Assembly (NCBI GenBank): GCA_003252375.1 | Contig: QKEJ01000041.1 | Location: 1 to 32,434, forward strand | Source: Halodesulfovibrio sp. | GTDB lineage: Bacteria > Desulfobacterota > Desulfovibrionia > Desulfovibrionales > Desulfovibrionaceae | Direction: 5' to 3' | DNA length: 32,434 nt | Shown: one piece after another, positions 17,785-25,628 of the stretch | Position numbering within the stretch: position 1 is the stretch's first letter | Layout: each line of letters opens with the position of its first letter | Notes under the pieces: model-generated | What the model was told of the DNA's origin: nothing | Database searches by the model: none | Seen by the model: the letters and a program-made list of their open reading frames with translations, nothing else | Translations under genes and position numbers: made by a program

Positions 17785-18396
17785 ATGCGGGCACAGATAC
17801 GCCGTATTGCAGTGCCGGTTGCGCTTGTCCTTGCGCTGCTGGTGACGTTGCCTGCCCTTCCGGTGCAGGCTGATGATGGTTCGGCCAATGCCACCTATCG
17901 CGGCGCTGTTGCGGGCAACGCCACGGACGCAGCCGTAGCGCATGGTGCCGCACAGGCGCCTGCGGGGAGCGGCGCGGGCATTGCCCGGGAAGGTGCGCCC
18001 GCCGGCCATGGAACGTTGGGCATTCCCTCCTCCGAAGCGGCGCGCCCGTCTTCCGGATGGGGCAGCTACTTTCAGGCCATCGGCATTCTGCTGCTGATTC
18101 TGGGAGCCCTCTACATGGGGCTGTGGGCCATGAAACGGTATGGCAAGCTGCGCGGTCTGGGCGGCAAGCTGGGGCGTCAGGGACTTGCCGTGGAAGGGCA
18201 GTTTCATCTGGGGCCCAAAAAGACTTTGGTGGTGGTACGCTTCTTGAATAAAAGGTTGTTGCTGGGGGTCACCGACCACCAGATCAACCTTATAACCGAG
18301 ATGGAAGCGGATGATGACGCCACGCACACCTCAGACACGTCAGCAGATTTCAGTTCAGTCCTGGACGAGGCTGGCAACACGGATTCTCCCTCTTAG
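17785..18396 (+). CDS. fliO: Flagellar biosynthetic protein FliO
   Basis: 203 residues from the ATG at 17785 with AGGAG 10 bases upstream, 16 bases after the fliN stop. A signal peptide-like segment (about 1-30, ending PVQADD) is followed by an Ala/Gly-rich periplasmic linker. Next come one membrane helix (about 96-115, AIGILLLILGALYMGLWAM) and a cytoplasmic FliO domain with LAVEGQFHLGPKKTLVVVRFLNKRLLLGVT. FliO assists assembly of the FliP ring of the export gate. Its last 86 bases overlap the start of fliP in another frame. Confidence 0.88.
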   Translation: MRAQIRRIAVPVALVLALLVTLPALPVQADDGSANATYRGAVAGNATDAAVAHGAAQAPAGSGAGIAREGAPAGHGTLGIPSSEAARPSSGWGSYFQAIGILLLILGALYMGLWAMKRYGKLRGLGGKLGRQGLAVEGQFHLGPKKTLVVVRFLNKRLLLGVTDHQINLITEMEADDDATHTSDTSADFSSVLDEAGNTDSPS

Positions 18397-19129
18397 CCTC
18401 TTCCTGCTGTGCATCCTCCCTGCGCTGGCGCATGCCGCGCAGGATCTGGCCTTGCCGACCCTGTCGCTGCAGCTGGCGGGTGGTGAAACCGAACCGGAAA
18501 AGGTCTCCGTCCTGTTCGAGATCCTTTTCATGCTCACCGTCCTGTCGCTGGCTCCGGCCATCATGCTGACAGTGACATCCTTCACCCGTATCATCATTGT
18601 CTTCCACTTTGTGCGTCAGGCTCTTGGCGTCCAGTCACTGCCCCCCAACCAGGTTCTGGCCAGTCTTGCCATTTTTATGACTGTGGCCATCATGATGCCG
18701 GTGGCGACGGAGATAAACCAGAAAGCAGTACAGCCGTATCTGAACGAGGAGATCGGCTTTACCAAGATGCTCGATACGGCGCAGGCCCCGCTGCGGACAT
18801 TCATGTTCAAGCATACCCGCGAGAAGGACCTCTCCATTTTCTATACGATCACCAAGATGGAACGCCCCCAGAACAAGGAGGAGGTCCCCACCTTCATGCT
18901 GGCGGCCGGGTTTATCATCAGTGAGCTGAAAACGGCCTTCACCATCGGCTTCCTCATCTACATCCCCTTCCTCGTCCTGGATATGGTCATTTCGAGTATT
19001 CTGCTTGCCATGGGCATGATGATGCTGCCGCCGATGATGGTTTCGGCCCCCTTCAAGCTGCTGCTCTTCGTCATGGTTGACGGGTGGAGTCTGCTGACCG
19101 GGTCTCTTGTAAACAGTTTCCTTCTTTAA
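18311..19129 (+). CDS. fliP: Flagellar export gate protein FliP
   Basis: 272 residues. An N-terminal signal sequence (about 20-43, LPLSLFLLCILPALAHAA) precedes four membrane helices. Core family sequence: FEILFMLTVLSLAPAIMLTVTSFTRIIIV, RQALGVQSLPPNQVL, then ELKTAFTIGFLIYIPFLVLDMVISSILLAMGMMMLPP and FKLLLFVMVDGW. FliP forms the pentameric core of the type III export gate with FliQ and FliR. The ATG at 18311 (a second ATG follows directly) lies inside fliO, giving an overlap of 86 bases. No later ATG preserves the signal peptide, so the overlap appears real. Confidence 0.95.
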   Translation: MMTPRTPQTRQQISVQSWTRLATRILPLSLFLLCILPALAHAAQDLALPTLSLQLAGGETEPEKVSVLFEILFMLTVLSLAPAIMLTVTSFTRIIIVFHFVRQALGVQSLPPNQVLASLAIFMTVAIMMPVATEINQKAVQPYLNEEIGFTKMLDTAQAPLRTFMFKHTREKDLSIFYTITKMERPQNKEEVPTFMLAAGFIISELKTAFTIGFLIYIPFLVLDMVISSILLAMGMMMLPPMMVSAPFKLLLFVMVDGWSLLTGSLVNSFLL

Positions 19130-19142
19130 ACGGAGCCATGCC

Positions 19143-19412
19143 ATGACCCCCGAATTCGTTATCGGTTTTGCACGCCAGGCCATCGAACTTGCCCTGATGC
19201 TCGCCCTGCCCATGCTGGGTGTGGGCCTTGCGGTCGGTGTCTTCGTCTCCGTTATCCAGGCCGCCACGCAGATTCAGGAAATGACCCTTTCCTTTATTCC
19301 CAAGATCGTCTCCATCTTTCTGGCGCTGCTGATTTCCTTTCCGTGGCTCATGGATCAGATGGTCTCCTTTACACGGGATGTCTTCCTGAATATTCCCAAT
19401 TACGTGCGCTGA
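19143..19412 (+). CDS. fliQ: Flagellar export gate protein FliQ
   Basis: 89 residues, the standard size, with two membrane helices. Family sequence is clear: ARQAIELALMLALPMLGVGLAVGVFVSVIQAATQIQEMTLSFIPKI. It is a peripheral subunit of the export gate, four copies around the FliP/FliR core. It starts 13 bases after fliP and is the last gene of the motility operon in the window; fliR, flhB and flhA are not here. A strong terminator follows. Confidence 0.96.
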   Translation: MTPEFVIGFARQAIELALMLALPMLGVGLAVGVFVSVIQAATQIQEMTLSFIPKIVSIFLALLISFPWLMDQMVSFTRDVFLNIPNYVR

Positions 19413-19438
19413 CCTACGGACGCAGGTTGGTTCGCAAA

Positions 19439-19470
19439 TAAAAAAAAGGCCGCCCTGGGGGCGGCCTTTG
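19439..19470. terminator. Bidirectional terminator between fliQ and the acidic repeat protein
   Basis: A G+C-rich stem of about 10-11 bp (19444-19454 with 19458-19468) with a very short loop. It is preceded by an A8 run that gives a long U tract for minus-strand transcripts, and it ends in TTT on the plus side. Confidence 0.88.
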
Positions 19471-19484
19471 TGCGTTGCGTTCGT

Positions 19485-21206
19485 CTATTCTTCGCCAAGC
19501 AGGGCGGAGAGCTCTTCCCGGATGATGTCTGCGGCAGCCTGAGCGGCGGCCTTGTCCAGCCCGGATCGCAGTTCTTCCTTCAGTTCGCGGCTCTGGACGT
19601 TCCAGTCCTTGTGCGTGAAGGCGGACTTCTCGAGCTGGGCGAGACGTTCGTCTATGCGCCGGTCAATGCACTCTTCGATGCGCTTCATGGCCGATCCCTC
19701 CGGAGCAAGGGCATCGTCAATGGCCAGCAGCAGGGCGGAGCGCTCGTCGTTGGCGATGCAGGCCTCGTCCTCTGCGGCGGATTCCGCGATCTTGCGGGCC
19801 ACGATGTCCTCAATGTGCTCCTCGGAGGGGCTGAGGCGCTTCTCGATGGCGTCTATGCGACGCATCAGGGCTGCCAGGTCGGCCGTTTCCGCCGTGATGT
19901 GCTCCTCGGCGTCCTCAAGGACATCGTCCAGGTCGCCGGCGTCGCTCATGACGGTGTCGTCCTCGTCCTCGCCGCTCTCTTCCAGATCATGCAGCATGGC
20001 GTCTATGTCGGCCTCCGCTTCGGCATCAAGGGGCACTTCCGAGGTGTCCCCGTCGCTCCCGGTGAGGCTGTCGAAATCGGCCTCGGCTGCCGGAGCGGTT
20101 TCCCCCATGTCCAGCAGGGCGTCCAGATCATCCAGTTCGGCACTGTCAGGGGTGGGGGCGGCATCGTCGGCCGTACCGAGAATGTCGTCCAGATCGGGAA
20201 TATCGTCCGTTTCTTCTGCGGGCCCGGCTGTTGCGGGAGCGCCGATGTCGTCGAGCAGGGCGTCCAGCTCTCCCATGTCGGGGGCATCAAGGGATTCGTT
20301 GGGATCAAATTCAAGGGGGGCGGCCGCCGCAGGTGCGGCTTCGGGCGCTGCAGCAGGGGCGGGCACTTCGTCCAGACTGTCCAGCAGGGCGTCAATGTCG
20401 TCCATGTCCGTATCCTCTGCTGCTTCGCCAGGCGCGTCGGGGGCGTCGGAAGGCGGGCTGAGGACAGCATCGCCGGCGGCGGCTTCCTCCAGCAGGGCGT
20501 CGAGGTCGGAAAGGTCGGGCAGCCCGTCGTCTTCCTGAGGTTCGGGAGCCGCTGCCCCGGACTTGGGCACTTCCATGTCCTCAATCAGGGCATCAAGCTC
20601 GGAAAAATCGATATCGGCGTCGTCGCTGTCGTCGGAGCTTGCGGCTGCGGGGGCCGCTGCCGGTTCAGGAGCATCAACGCTGTCGAGCAGGGCGTCGAGG
20701 TCCGAGGTCAGATCGTCATCGGCTTCGGAAGCGGCGGCTGGTGCGGGGGCGTCATCGTCGAGCCCGCCAAGCAGATCGTCAAGGTCTGCGGCCAGATCGT
20801 CGGTCGATTCGGCTTTGGCCGGTGCGGCTCCGTCTTCCGGGGAATCGAGGCCCCCGAGCAGGTCGTCGAGTTCGGCGGAGAAGTCGTCATCAGCGGATGC
20901 TGCGGATGCTTCGGGCGCGGGTTCGGTTCCGCTGCCGGTTTCTTCATCCAGTCCGCCGAGCAGGTCGTCCAGGTCGGATTCGAAGTCCAGTCCGGCATCG
21001 GAGGAAGCGGCTGCGGCGGGAGTATCATCGCCGCCGTCGGCAAAGAGGTCTTCGAGTTCCTTTTCGAAGTCGATCTCGCCTCCGCCCGCATCAAAAAGGT
21101 CATCTGCAGCATCCTGCATGGCCGGCGGTGATCCCTGCTCAACGATGTCCGTCAATTCAATGATGTCGTCTTCTGCATCGAAATCATGCGTATCTTTCGG
21201 TGACAT
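19485..21206 (-). CDS. Acidic, low-complexity protein with about 13 CheY-binding-like short motifs; unknown function
   Basis: 573 residues, rich in Asp, Glu and Ala; no signal peptide or membrane segment, so probably cytosolic. Residues 45-432 are a disordered Pro/Ala/Asp chain carrying about 13 spaced motifs of the form [DE][LI][DE][AD][LIVMF][LIVF]. Examples are DLDDLLGGLD (79, 112, 141), DLDALLDSVD (169), DIDALLDSLD (270) and ELDALLDDIG (313), about 22-43 residues apart. Residues about 440-573 are helical and probably coiled coil (LMRRIDAIEKRL, RRIDERLAQLEK, IIREELSALLGEE). The motifs resemble the CheY-binding peptides of FliM (EIDALL) and CheZ (VDDLLDSLGF). The gene converges on the motility operon, sharing its terminator. 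The frame is real: it has a proper start (AAGG 6 bases upstream) and a coherent composition, while the antisense frame is a shadow. I know no named family; FimV-like acidic repeats are an alternative comparison. Confidence 0.8.
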   Translation of the reverse strand: MSPKDTHDFDAEDDIIELTDIVEQGSPPAMQDAADDLFDAGGGEIDFEKELEDLFADGGDDTPAAAASSDAGLDFESDLDDLLGGLDEETGSGTEPAPEASAASADDDFSAELDDLLGGLDSPEDGAAPAKAESTDDLAADLDDLLGGLDDDAPAPAAASEADDDLTSDLDALLDSVDAPEPAAAPAAASSDDSDDADIDFSELDALIEDMEVPKSGAAAPEPQEDDGLPDLSDLDALLEEAAAGDAVLSPPSDAPDAPGEAAEDTDMDDIDALLDSLDEVPAPAAAPEAAPAAAAPLEFDPNESLDAPDMGELDALLDDIGAPATAGPAEETDDIPDLDDILGTADDAAPTPDSAELDDLDALLDMGETAPAAEADFDSLTGSDGDTSEVPLDAEAEADIDAMLHDLEESGEDEDDTVMSDAGDLDDVLEDAEEHITAETADLAALMRRIDAIEKRLSPSEEHIEDIVARKIAESAAEDEACIANDERSALLLAIDDALAPEGSAMKRIEECIDRRIDERLAQLEKSAFTHKDWNVQSRELKEELRSGLDKAAAQAAADIIREELSALLGEE

Positions 21207-21317
21207 GGCGTACCTTGGGCTAGCAGTTACGTTCCTGACGGCGGGAATACTGTCACGCCGACCATTTCTGCAGTGTGTGCCGCTGGGCGACGCACCGACT
21301 CTGTAGGGAGCTCTACC

Positions 21318-21336
21318 ATTCTATCAGACTTAGAAT
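21318..21336. promoter_or_regulatory. Operator-like inverted repeat upstream of the acidic repeat gene
   Basis: ATTCTA-N7-TAGAAT is a perfect 6-bp inverted repeat in the 200-base gap between the acidic gene and cytochrome c3. A weak minus-strand promoter (a TTGCTT, 18-base spacer, TATTCT) overlaps it. Confidence 0.35.
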
Positions 21337-21359
21337 AACCATACATCTGCTGATAAAGC

Positions 21360-21387
21360 AAGAGGCCGCCCTTGCGGACGGCCTCAT
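21360..21387 (-). terminator. Rho-independent terminator after cytochrome c3
   Basis: A 10-bp stem (21362-21371 with 21376-21385, one G-U pair) has a GCAA tetraloop on the minus strand and is followed by TTGCTTTAT. It lies 25 bases past the cytochrome c3 stop codon. Confidence 0.78.
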
Positions 21388-21409
21388 TCAACTCAATAAT
21401 TCTTGGCTG

Positions 21410-21799
21410 TTAAGGATGGCACTTGGAGCCCTTGCAGCCGGTCAGTTCCTTCTTCTTGGCCTTGTCGCCGCCAGCGGCTTCGGCATGGCAAGAGATACAA
21501 GTAGACATCTTTGCCTTCTTGCTGTGGATGACGTTGTAGTAGGAATCGGCCTTCTTCTTGTCAGCAGCGTCGGTGGAGTGACAGCCAGCAGTACCACACT
21601 TCTGGAAGTTTTCCTTGCCGTCGACGAGATGGTGACAGTCCACACACTTGGCAGTTTTGTGGGTGGAGTGGTTGAAGACCACGGGCTTCTTGGTGGACTG
21701 CATCTTGAGGCCATCGGCGGGAGCGTCGGCAGCAACAAGCGGCAGTGCAAAGGCCAGCGCGAATACGGCAACCAGCGCGATGAACAACTGCTTCCTCAT
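21410..21799 (-). CDS. cycA: Tetraheme cytochrome c3 (type I)
   Basis: 129 residues from the ATG at 21799, which has GGAGG 7-8 bases upstream; an in-frame ATG eight codons earlier is rejected. A Sec signal peptide (about 1-24, cleaved near VAADAPADG) sends it to the periplasm. Four heme sites occur in the classical order: CVDCH, CGTAGCH, CISCH and CKGSKCH, i.e. CX2CH, CX4CH, CX2CH, CX4CH. The distal His ligands sit in FNHSTHK, CHH and NVIH. It matches the main c3 of Desulfovibrio almost end to end. It accepts electrons from periplasmic hydrogenases and formate dehydrogenases and passes them to membrane complexes. It is the last gene of the tetrapyrrole/cytochrome cluster but has its own promoter-like sequence. 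Confidence 0.96.
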   Translation of the reverse strand: MRKQLFIALVAVFALAFALPLVAADAPADGLKMQSTKKPVVFNHSTHKTAKCVDCHHLVDGKENFQKCGTAGCHSTDAADKKKADSYYNVIHSKKAKMSTCISCHAEAAGGDKAKKKELTGCKGSKCHP

Positions 21800-21840
21800 G
21801 AGTAAACCTCCTTCACAAGGCATGTTATGAATTTCACTCA

Positions 21841-21890
21841 GGGATATAGTAGCGGGACTGCCATGTCAAGGCTGCGACCGTTTTGACATG
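21841..21890 (-). promoter_or_regulatory. Candidate cytochrome c3 promoter with an 8-bp dyad
   Basis: On the minus strand a consensus TTGACA (21864-21869) precedes TATCCC (21841-21846) by 17 bases, or TATATC by 15. The -35 element lies within one arm of a perfect inverted repeat, CATGTCAA (21862-21869) and TTGACATG (21883-21890). The arms are 21 bp apart, about two helical turns, as expected for a dimeric regulator. Confidence 0.5.
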
Positions 21891-21925
21891 ACTCTATCAC
21901 ACGATTTTTATTGTAATTCTCTGCT

Positions 21926-21946
21926 CACTCAATGGGGTTTTGAGTG
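21926..21946 (-). terminator. Weak hairpin after the atypical tetraheme cytochrome
   Basis: CACTCAA (21926-21932) pairs with TTGAGTG (21940-21946) around a 7-base loop, 20 bases past the stop codon. There is no U run directly after, so termination would be weak. Confidence 0.35.
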
Positions 21947-21966
21947 AGTGCACAATCCATATTGGG

Positions 21967-22392
21967 TCAGGGGTGGCACCCCTTGCAATCGGTGGGGCCG
22001 GCCTTCTTTCCCTCTGTCTTGCGAGCCTTGTGGCAGCCGTTGCAACTGGTGGCTGCGGGCGCGTGGTAGGCGTTGCGGAAATAGGCCATGGATTTTTTGG
22101 CCGTCTTGTCCGTCGGGTTGGCAAGGTCGTGGCAGGCAGGGGCGGAGCAGGTGTAGGTTTTCGGCTGGGAGGCGAGCGTGTGGTGGCAGACCGTGCAGTC
22201 CAGTTCGCCATGCTTGGCGTGAGGGAACTGGACAACACTTTTCTTGAGCACGGCACCGGCCGGAGGCTTGATGGCAATGGGCCCTTCCGGCGGCTTGGGA
22301 GCGGCCAGAACGAGCGATGCGCATAGCACAAGCGCCAGCAGAACGACTGCCGGAATGTACCGTGTGCTGAGGGCTGAGTAAGACAGATGCAT
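21967..22392 (-). CDS. Periplasmic tetraheme cytochrome of the c3 family (atypical)
   Basis: 141 residues with a Sec signal peptide (about 1-30, PAVVLLALVLCASLVLAAPK) and a GGAGG site 6-7 bases before the ATG. Four heme-binding sites are present: CTVCH, CSAPACH, CNGCH and CKGCH, i.e. CX2CH, CX4CH, CX2CH, CX2CH. The distal His residues fit FPHAKHG, CHH and NAYHAP. It is a class III multiheme cytochrome but clearly not a duplicate of the neighbouring c3: the last site is CX2CH rather than CX4CH, and a Pro-rich stretch (PKPPEGPIAIKPPAG) opens the mature protein. The gene lies 45 bases after cbiH and upstream of cytochrome c3 on the same strand. An electron-transfer role is certain; the partner is unknown. 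Confidence 0.88.
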   Translation of the reverse strand: MHLSYSALSTRYIPAVVLLALVLCASLVLAAPKPPEGPIAIKPPAGAVLKKSVVQFPHAKHGELDCTVCHHTLASQPKTYTCSAPACHDLANPTDKTAKKSMAYFRNAYHAPAATSCNGCHKARKTEGKKAGPTDCKGCHP

Positions 22393-22437
22393 GCGGACCT
22401 CCTCGGGTTGCCATGCGGCACCGGAGCGTCCGCATGG

Positions 22438-23199
22438 TCAGGATGTGCGATACTTGGCCATGTAGCCGCGGGGCGTGACCATACGGCTTCCTATCATCCG
22501 CGTGGAGGCGTTACCAATGATAACGATGGACAGCATGTCGACATCGTCGGGATTGAATGCCCCGATGGTGGTGGTGATCACGGCCTGCGCCTCGCGGTTG
22601 GCCTGCTGTACGATGCCGACGGGGGTGGCTTTGTCCCTGTGCGAGGCGACGATTTCCAGTGCGCGGGGCAGCTGCCAGTCCCGCTTCTTGGATTTGGGAT
22701 TGTAGAGCACAATGACAAAGTCCGCAGAGCCTGCCGCTTCGAGGCGGCGCTCGATGACCTCCCACGGTGTGAGCAGGTCCGAGAGGCTGATGCAGGCGAA
22801 GTCGTGCATCAGGGGCGCCCCCAGCAATGCTGCGGCCGCAGACAGCGCAGGTATGCCTGCAATGATCTCCAGATCAAGCTCGGTAGCGTTGCCGCCTTGC
22901 TCGGCGACCAGTTCGAAGATGAGGCCCGCCATGGCGTAGATGCCCGGATCGCCCGAACACACCACCGCCGTGTTGCGCCCCTGCAGTGCGTGGTCCAGGG
23001 CTGCCTCGCAGCGGGCCATTTCCCCCATCATGCCTGTGGAGACGATGGTCTTGCCCGCTTTCAGTTCTTCGGGAACCAGCGCCACATAGAGGGTGTAGCC
23101 AACGATGACGTCGGCCTGTCGCAGAGCCTCCGTGGCTTGGGGCGTCTGCAGCGCTGCGTCTCCGGGCCCGAGGCCCACAACCTTCAACCAACCGGTCAT
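22438..23199 (-). CDS. cbiH: (Cobalt-)precorrin-3B C17-methyltransferase, CbiH/CobJ
   Basis: 253 residues. Uses S-adenosylmethionine to methylate C17 and contract the corrin ring. Family motifs are VVGLGPGDAAL at the start, DVIVGYTLYV, CSGDPGIYAMAGL, EIIAGIPALSAAAALLGAPLMHDFACISLSDLLTPW and VIVLYNPKSKKR. It is called cbiH rather than cobJ because the neighbouring cbiG belongs to the anaerobic, early-cobalt pathway. Its ATG overlaps the cbiG stop codon by 4 bases (ATGA), so the two are translationally coupled. Confidence 0.94.
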   Translation of the reverse strand: MTGWLKVVGLGPGDAALQTPQATEALRQADVIVGYTLYVALVPEELKAGKTIVSTGMMGEMARCEAALDHALQGRNTAVVCSGDPGIYAMAGLIFELVAEQGGNATELDLEIIAGIPALSAAAALLGAPLMHDFACISLSDLLTPWEVIERRLEAAGSADFVIVLYNPKSKKRDWQLPRALEIVASHRDKATPVGIVQQANREAQAVITTTIGAFNPDDVDMLSIVIIGNASTRMIGSRMVTPRGYMAKYRTS

Positions 23200-24251
23200 G
23201 CTCTCTCCATGGCGACAGCCAGCGTCGTGCCGCTGTCCTTGATTTTTTCCTGAATGAGGTGTCCCAAGCCCTGCGGCGTGGTCGCCGCCACGATGGCTGC
23301 CGCTTCGGCCACGCTTCGGGTTCCCACCGCCTTTTCCGGCTTGTCGGAAGGGTTGGGAACCTTGATGCCCTTAAGGGCGTCCGAAGGGTAGAACTGCAGG
23401 GGCAGGCCGAGCCGGTCCGCCGCTTCCAGCAGACCCTTTTCCGAAGCCTTGGCGTCCACGCTGGCGATGCCGGCCAGGCTTTCCAGCGCGATCATGCGGG
23501 TGGCCAGCTCGCTGCGAACAAACTGTTCAATGGCGTCTGCAGATCGTCCCTTCCGGCATCCGATGCCCAGATGCAGGATTCTGGGATGCAGAATGAGGGT
23601 CTGCTCTCCGGGGCCCAGGCACATGGGATCCCGCCAGGTCACGATTACGGCCGGACCTCCGGCAAGCGCCTCTTCCGTACTCTCAGCGAACCGGAACAGA
23701 TGAGCGGCAGGAGACTGACGCAGGCCGAGCCGGTTGTCGGGGTCGAACACGCAGACCGGGGTCTGGGCCAGCAGGGCGCCATTCACATGCTTGACGGCAT
23801 CCAGGTTGTGGATGGCGCAGCCGGATTCCATGGCCACCATGTCCAGCGAGGGCAGGGCCTCCGTATCCGTGGCCGTTGTTATGACCGCTGTGCCGCCGGT
23901 GATGCGCGCCACGTCTTCGGCAAGCGCATTGGCGCCGCCCAGATGGCCGGATACGAGGCTGATGGCGAACCGTCCCTTCTGGTCCAGCACAACCACAGCA
24001 GGATCCGTGCTCTTGGCCCGCAGGTGGGGGGCTATGCAGCGCACCACAATGCCCGTGGCCGCCACGAAGATATGGCGCGAGAACCGGGCGTAGCCTTCCG
24101 CCACGCATTCGCGCAGGGTGGCGAAACCGTGTTCGCCCTTGCGGGCCAGCCGTTCGGGCACGCAGACCAGACCGGCGTATTCGGCGGCCAGTCGTCGGGC
24201 CAGGTCTGCCCCCTGCGGGGTGACGGCGTATATGGCGGTGGTTGCGAGCAT
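23196..24251 (-). CDS. cbiG: Cobalt-precorrin-5A hydrolase CbiG
   Basis: 351 residues from the ATG at 24251; the longer frame (ATG at 24308) adds 19 residues unlike the family, but the ribosome-binding site of the shorter form (GGAGG at 12 bases) is distant, so the start is tentative. CbiG opens the delta-lactone of cobalt-precorrin-5A and releases acetaldehyde. N-terminal domain: AIYAVTPQGADLA, then FVAATGIVVRCIAPHL, DPAVVVLDQKGRFAISLVSGHLGGANALA and TTATD. The C-terminal CbiG domain (about 215-340) has LGIGCRKG, the run ASVDAKASEKGL and VGTRSVAEAAA. Overlaps cbiH by 4 bases; follows hemL by 68 bases. Confidence 0.93.
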   Translation of the reverse strand: MLATTAIYAVTPQGADLARRLAAEYAGLVCVPERLARKGEHGFATLRECVAEGYARFSRHIFVAATGIVVRCIAPHLRAKSTDPAVVVLDQKGRFAISLVSGHLGGANALAEDVARITGGTAVITTATDTEALPSLDMVAMESGCAIHNLDAVKHVNGALLAQTPVCVFDPDNRLGLRQSPAAHLFRFAESTEEALAGGPAVIVTWRDPMCLGPGEQTLILHPRILHLGIGCRKGRSADAIEQFVRSELATRMIALESLAGIASVDAKASEKGLLEAADRLGLPLQFYPSDALKGIKVPNPSDKPEKAVGTRSVAEAAAIVAATTPQGLGHLIQEKIKDSGTTLAVAMERA

Positions 24252-24319
24252 GGAAAAACCGGCCTCCGCTGCCCCCCCTCTGGTGGGGGAGCAGCGGGGG
24301 CGCGTCATGTGTTCGGGGA

Positions 24320-25591
24320 TTAGAACTGCACCTTGCGGGCGGCGTCCAGAGCGCGGGCGAAATCCTCGTCCGTGTGGGCAAAGGAAACCATGGCGGCTTC
24401 GAAGCCCAGGGAGGCGAGGTAGATGCCCTGCGCACGCATCTGCTTGTAGAATGCGGTGTACAGCTTCGGGTTTGCGGTCTTGGCAGTGGCAAAGTCCGTT
24501 ACCGGTGTTTCGGTGAAGAAGATGGTAAACATGGACGCCATCGTGTTCAGGGTAACCGGTACCCCCTTGCCCTTGAGGATGCCGAGCAGTTCGGTGGCAA
24601 AGGCGGCGGTGCGCTGTTCAAGAGCGGCGTAGTCGGCGTTCTTCAGAATGTTCAGGGTGGCGATGCCCGTTGCCATGGCCACGGGGTTGCCGGAAAGGGT
24701 GCCTGCCTGGAAGACGGTGCCGCAGGGCGCGATGTGCTGCATGTATTCGCGCTTGCCGGCGTATGCTCCCACAGGGAAGCCTCCGCCGATGATCTTGCCG
24801 AGGGTGGTCAGGTCCGGGGTGATGTTGAACCGGGACTGCGCGCCGCCATAGGACAGGCGGAAGCCGGTAATGACTTCATCGAAGATGAGCAGGGCGCCGT
24901 ACTGGTCGCACAGGGTGCGCAGACCTTCCAGGAAGCCCTCCGCCGGAGGAACAAGGCCCATGTTGCCGGCCGTGGGTTCCACGATGATGGCGGCAATGTC
25001 CTCGGGGTGCAGCTCGAAAAGCGCCTTGACGCGGTCCAGATTGTTGTAGGGGGCGAGCAGGGTGTCCTTTACCGTGTCGGCGGGGACGCCGGGCGTGCCG
25101 GGAATGCACAGGTCTGCGTAGCCGGACCCTGCGGCGGCGAGGAAGGCATCGGCATGACCATGGTAGCAGCCTTCGAACTTGATGACCTTGTCACGCTTGG
25201 TATAGCCGCGGGCAAGGCGCAGGGCGGTCATGGTGGCCTCGGTGCCGGAGTTGACCATGCGTACCATGTCCATGCTGGGCAGGGCGTCGATGACCAGTTC
25301 CGCCAGCTCCAGTTCGGCAGGGCAGGGAGCGCCGAAGCTGGCTCCTGCGGCGCAGGCCTTCTGGGCGGCCTCGGTCACGGCCGGATGCGCGTGGCCGAGC
25401 AGCATGGGGCCCCAGGACTGGACAAAATCGATATAGGTGTCGCCTTCCACGCTGGTAATGGTGGAGCCCTTGGCGCTGGCCATGAAGAGCGGTTCGCTCT
25501 CCACGCTCAGACAGGCGCGGATGGGGCTGTTCACGCCGCCGGGGATCACTTCCTTGGCGCGGGCGTACAGGGTGCTGGAATCTGCTGCCAT
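24320..25591 (-). CDS. hemL: Glutamate-1-semialdehyde 2,1-aminomutase
   Basis: 423 residues, the standard length. This PLP enzyme converts glutamate-1-semialdehyde to 5-aminolevulinate, the first committed precursor of siroheme, heme and cobalamin. Motifs: [69 protein letters not shown] and the PLP Lys in [16 protein letters not shown] (about K266). An AAGGA site lies 8 bases before the ATG. It starts 37 bases downstream of the siroheme decarboxylase gene and heads the run to cbiG and cbiH, so precursor supply and later steps share a transcript. Confidence 0.97.
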   Translation of the reverse strand: MAADSSTLYARAKEVIPGGVNSPIRACLSVESEPLFMASAKGSTITSVEGDTYIDFVQSWGPMLLGHAHPAVTEAAQKACAAGASFGAPCPAELELAELVIDALPSMDMVRMVNSGTEATMTALRLARGYTKRDKVIKFEGCYHGHADAFLAAAGSGYADLCIPGTPGVPADTVKDTLLAPYNNLDRVKALFELHPEDIAAIIVEPTAGNMGLVPPAEGFLEGLRTLCDQYGALLIFDEVITGFRLSYGGAQSRFNITPDLTTLGKIIGGGFPVGAYAGKREYMQHIAPCGTVFQAGTLSGNPVAMATGIATLNILKNADYAALEQRTAAFATELLGILKGKGVPVTLNTMASMFTIFFTETPVTDFATAKTANPKLYTAFYKQMRAQGIYLASLGFEAAMVSFAHTDEDFARALDAARKVQF

Positions 25592-25628
25592 GATGATAGT
25601 CCTTCTGCTGCTGGAAACGGTTGCGGAC

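Noticed and set aside
14216-19412. Search for fliM, fliR or flhA within the motility operon
   Set aside because: No frame between yggS and the terminator matches them; they must lie elsewhere in the genome.
19470-21131. 553-codon plus-strand open frame opposite the acidic repeat gene
   Set aside because: Its Gly/Val/Arg-rich repeats are the complement of Asp/Ala/Leu codons; it has no ribosome-binding site and begins inside the terminator.
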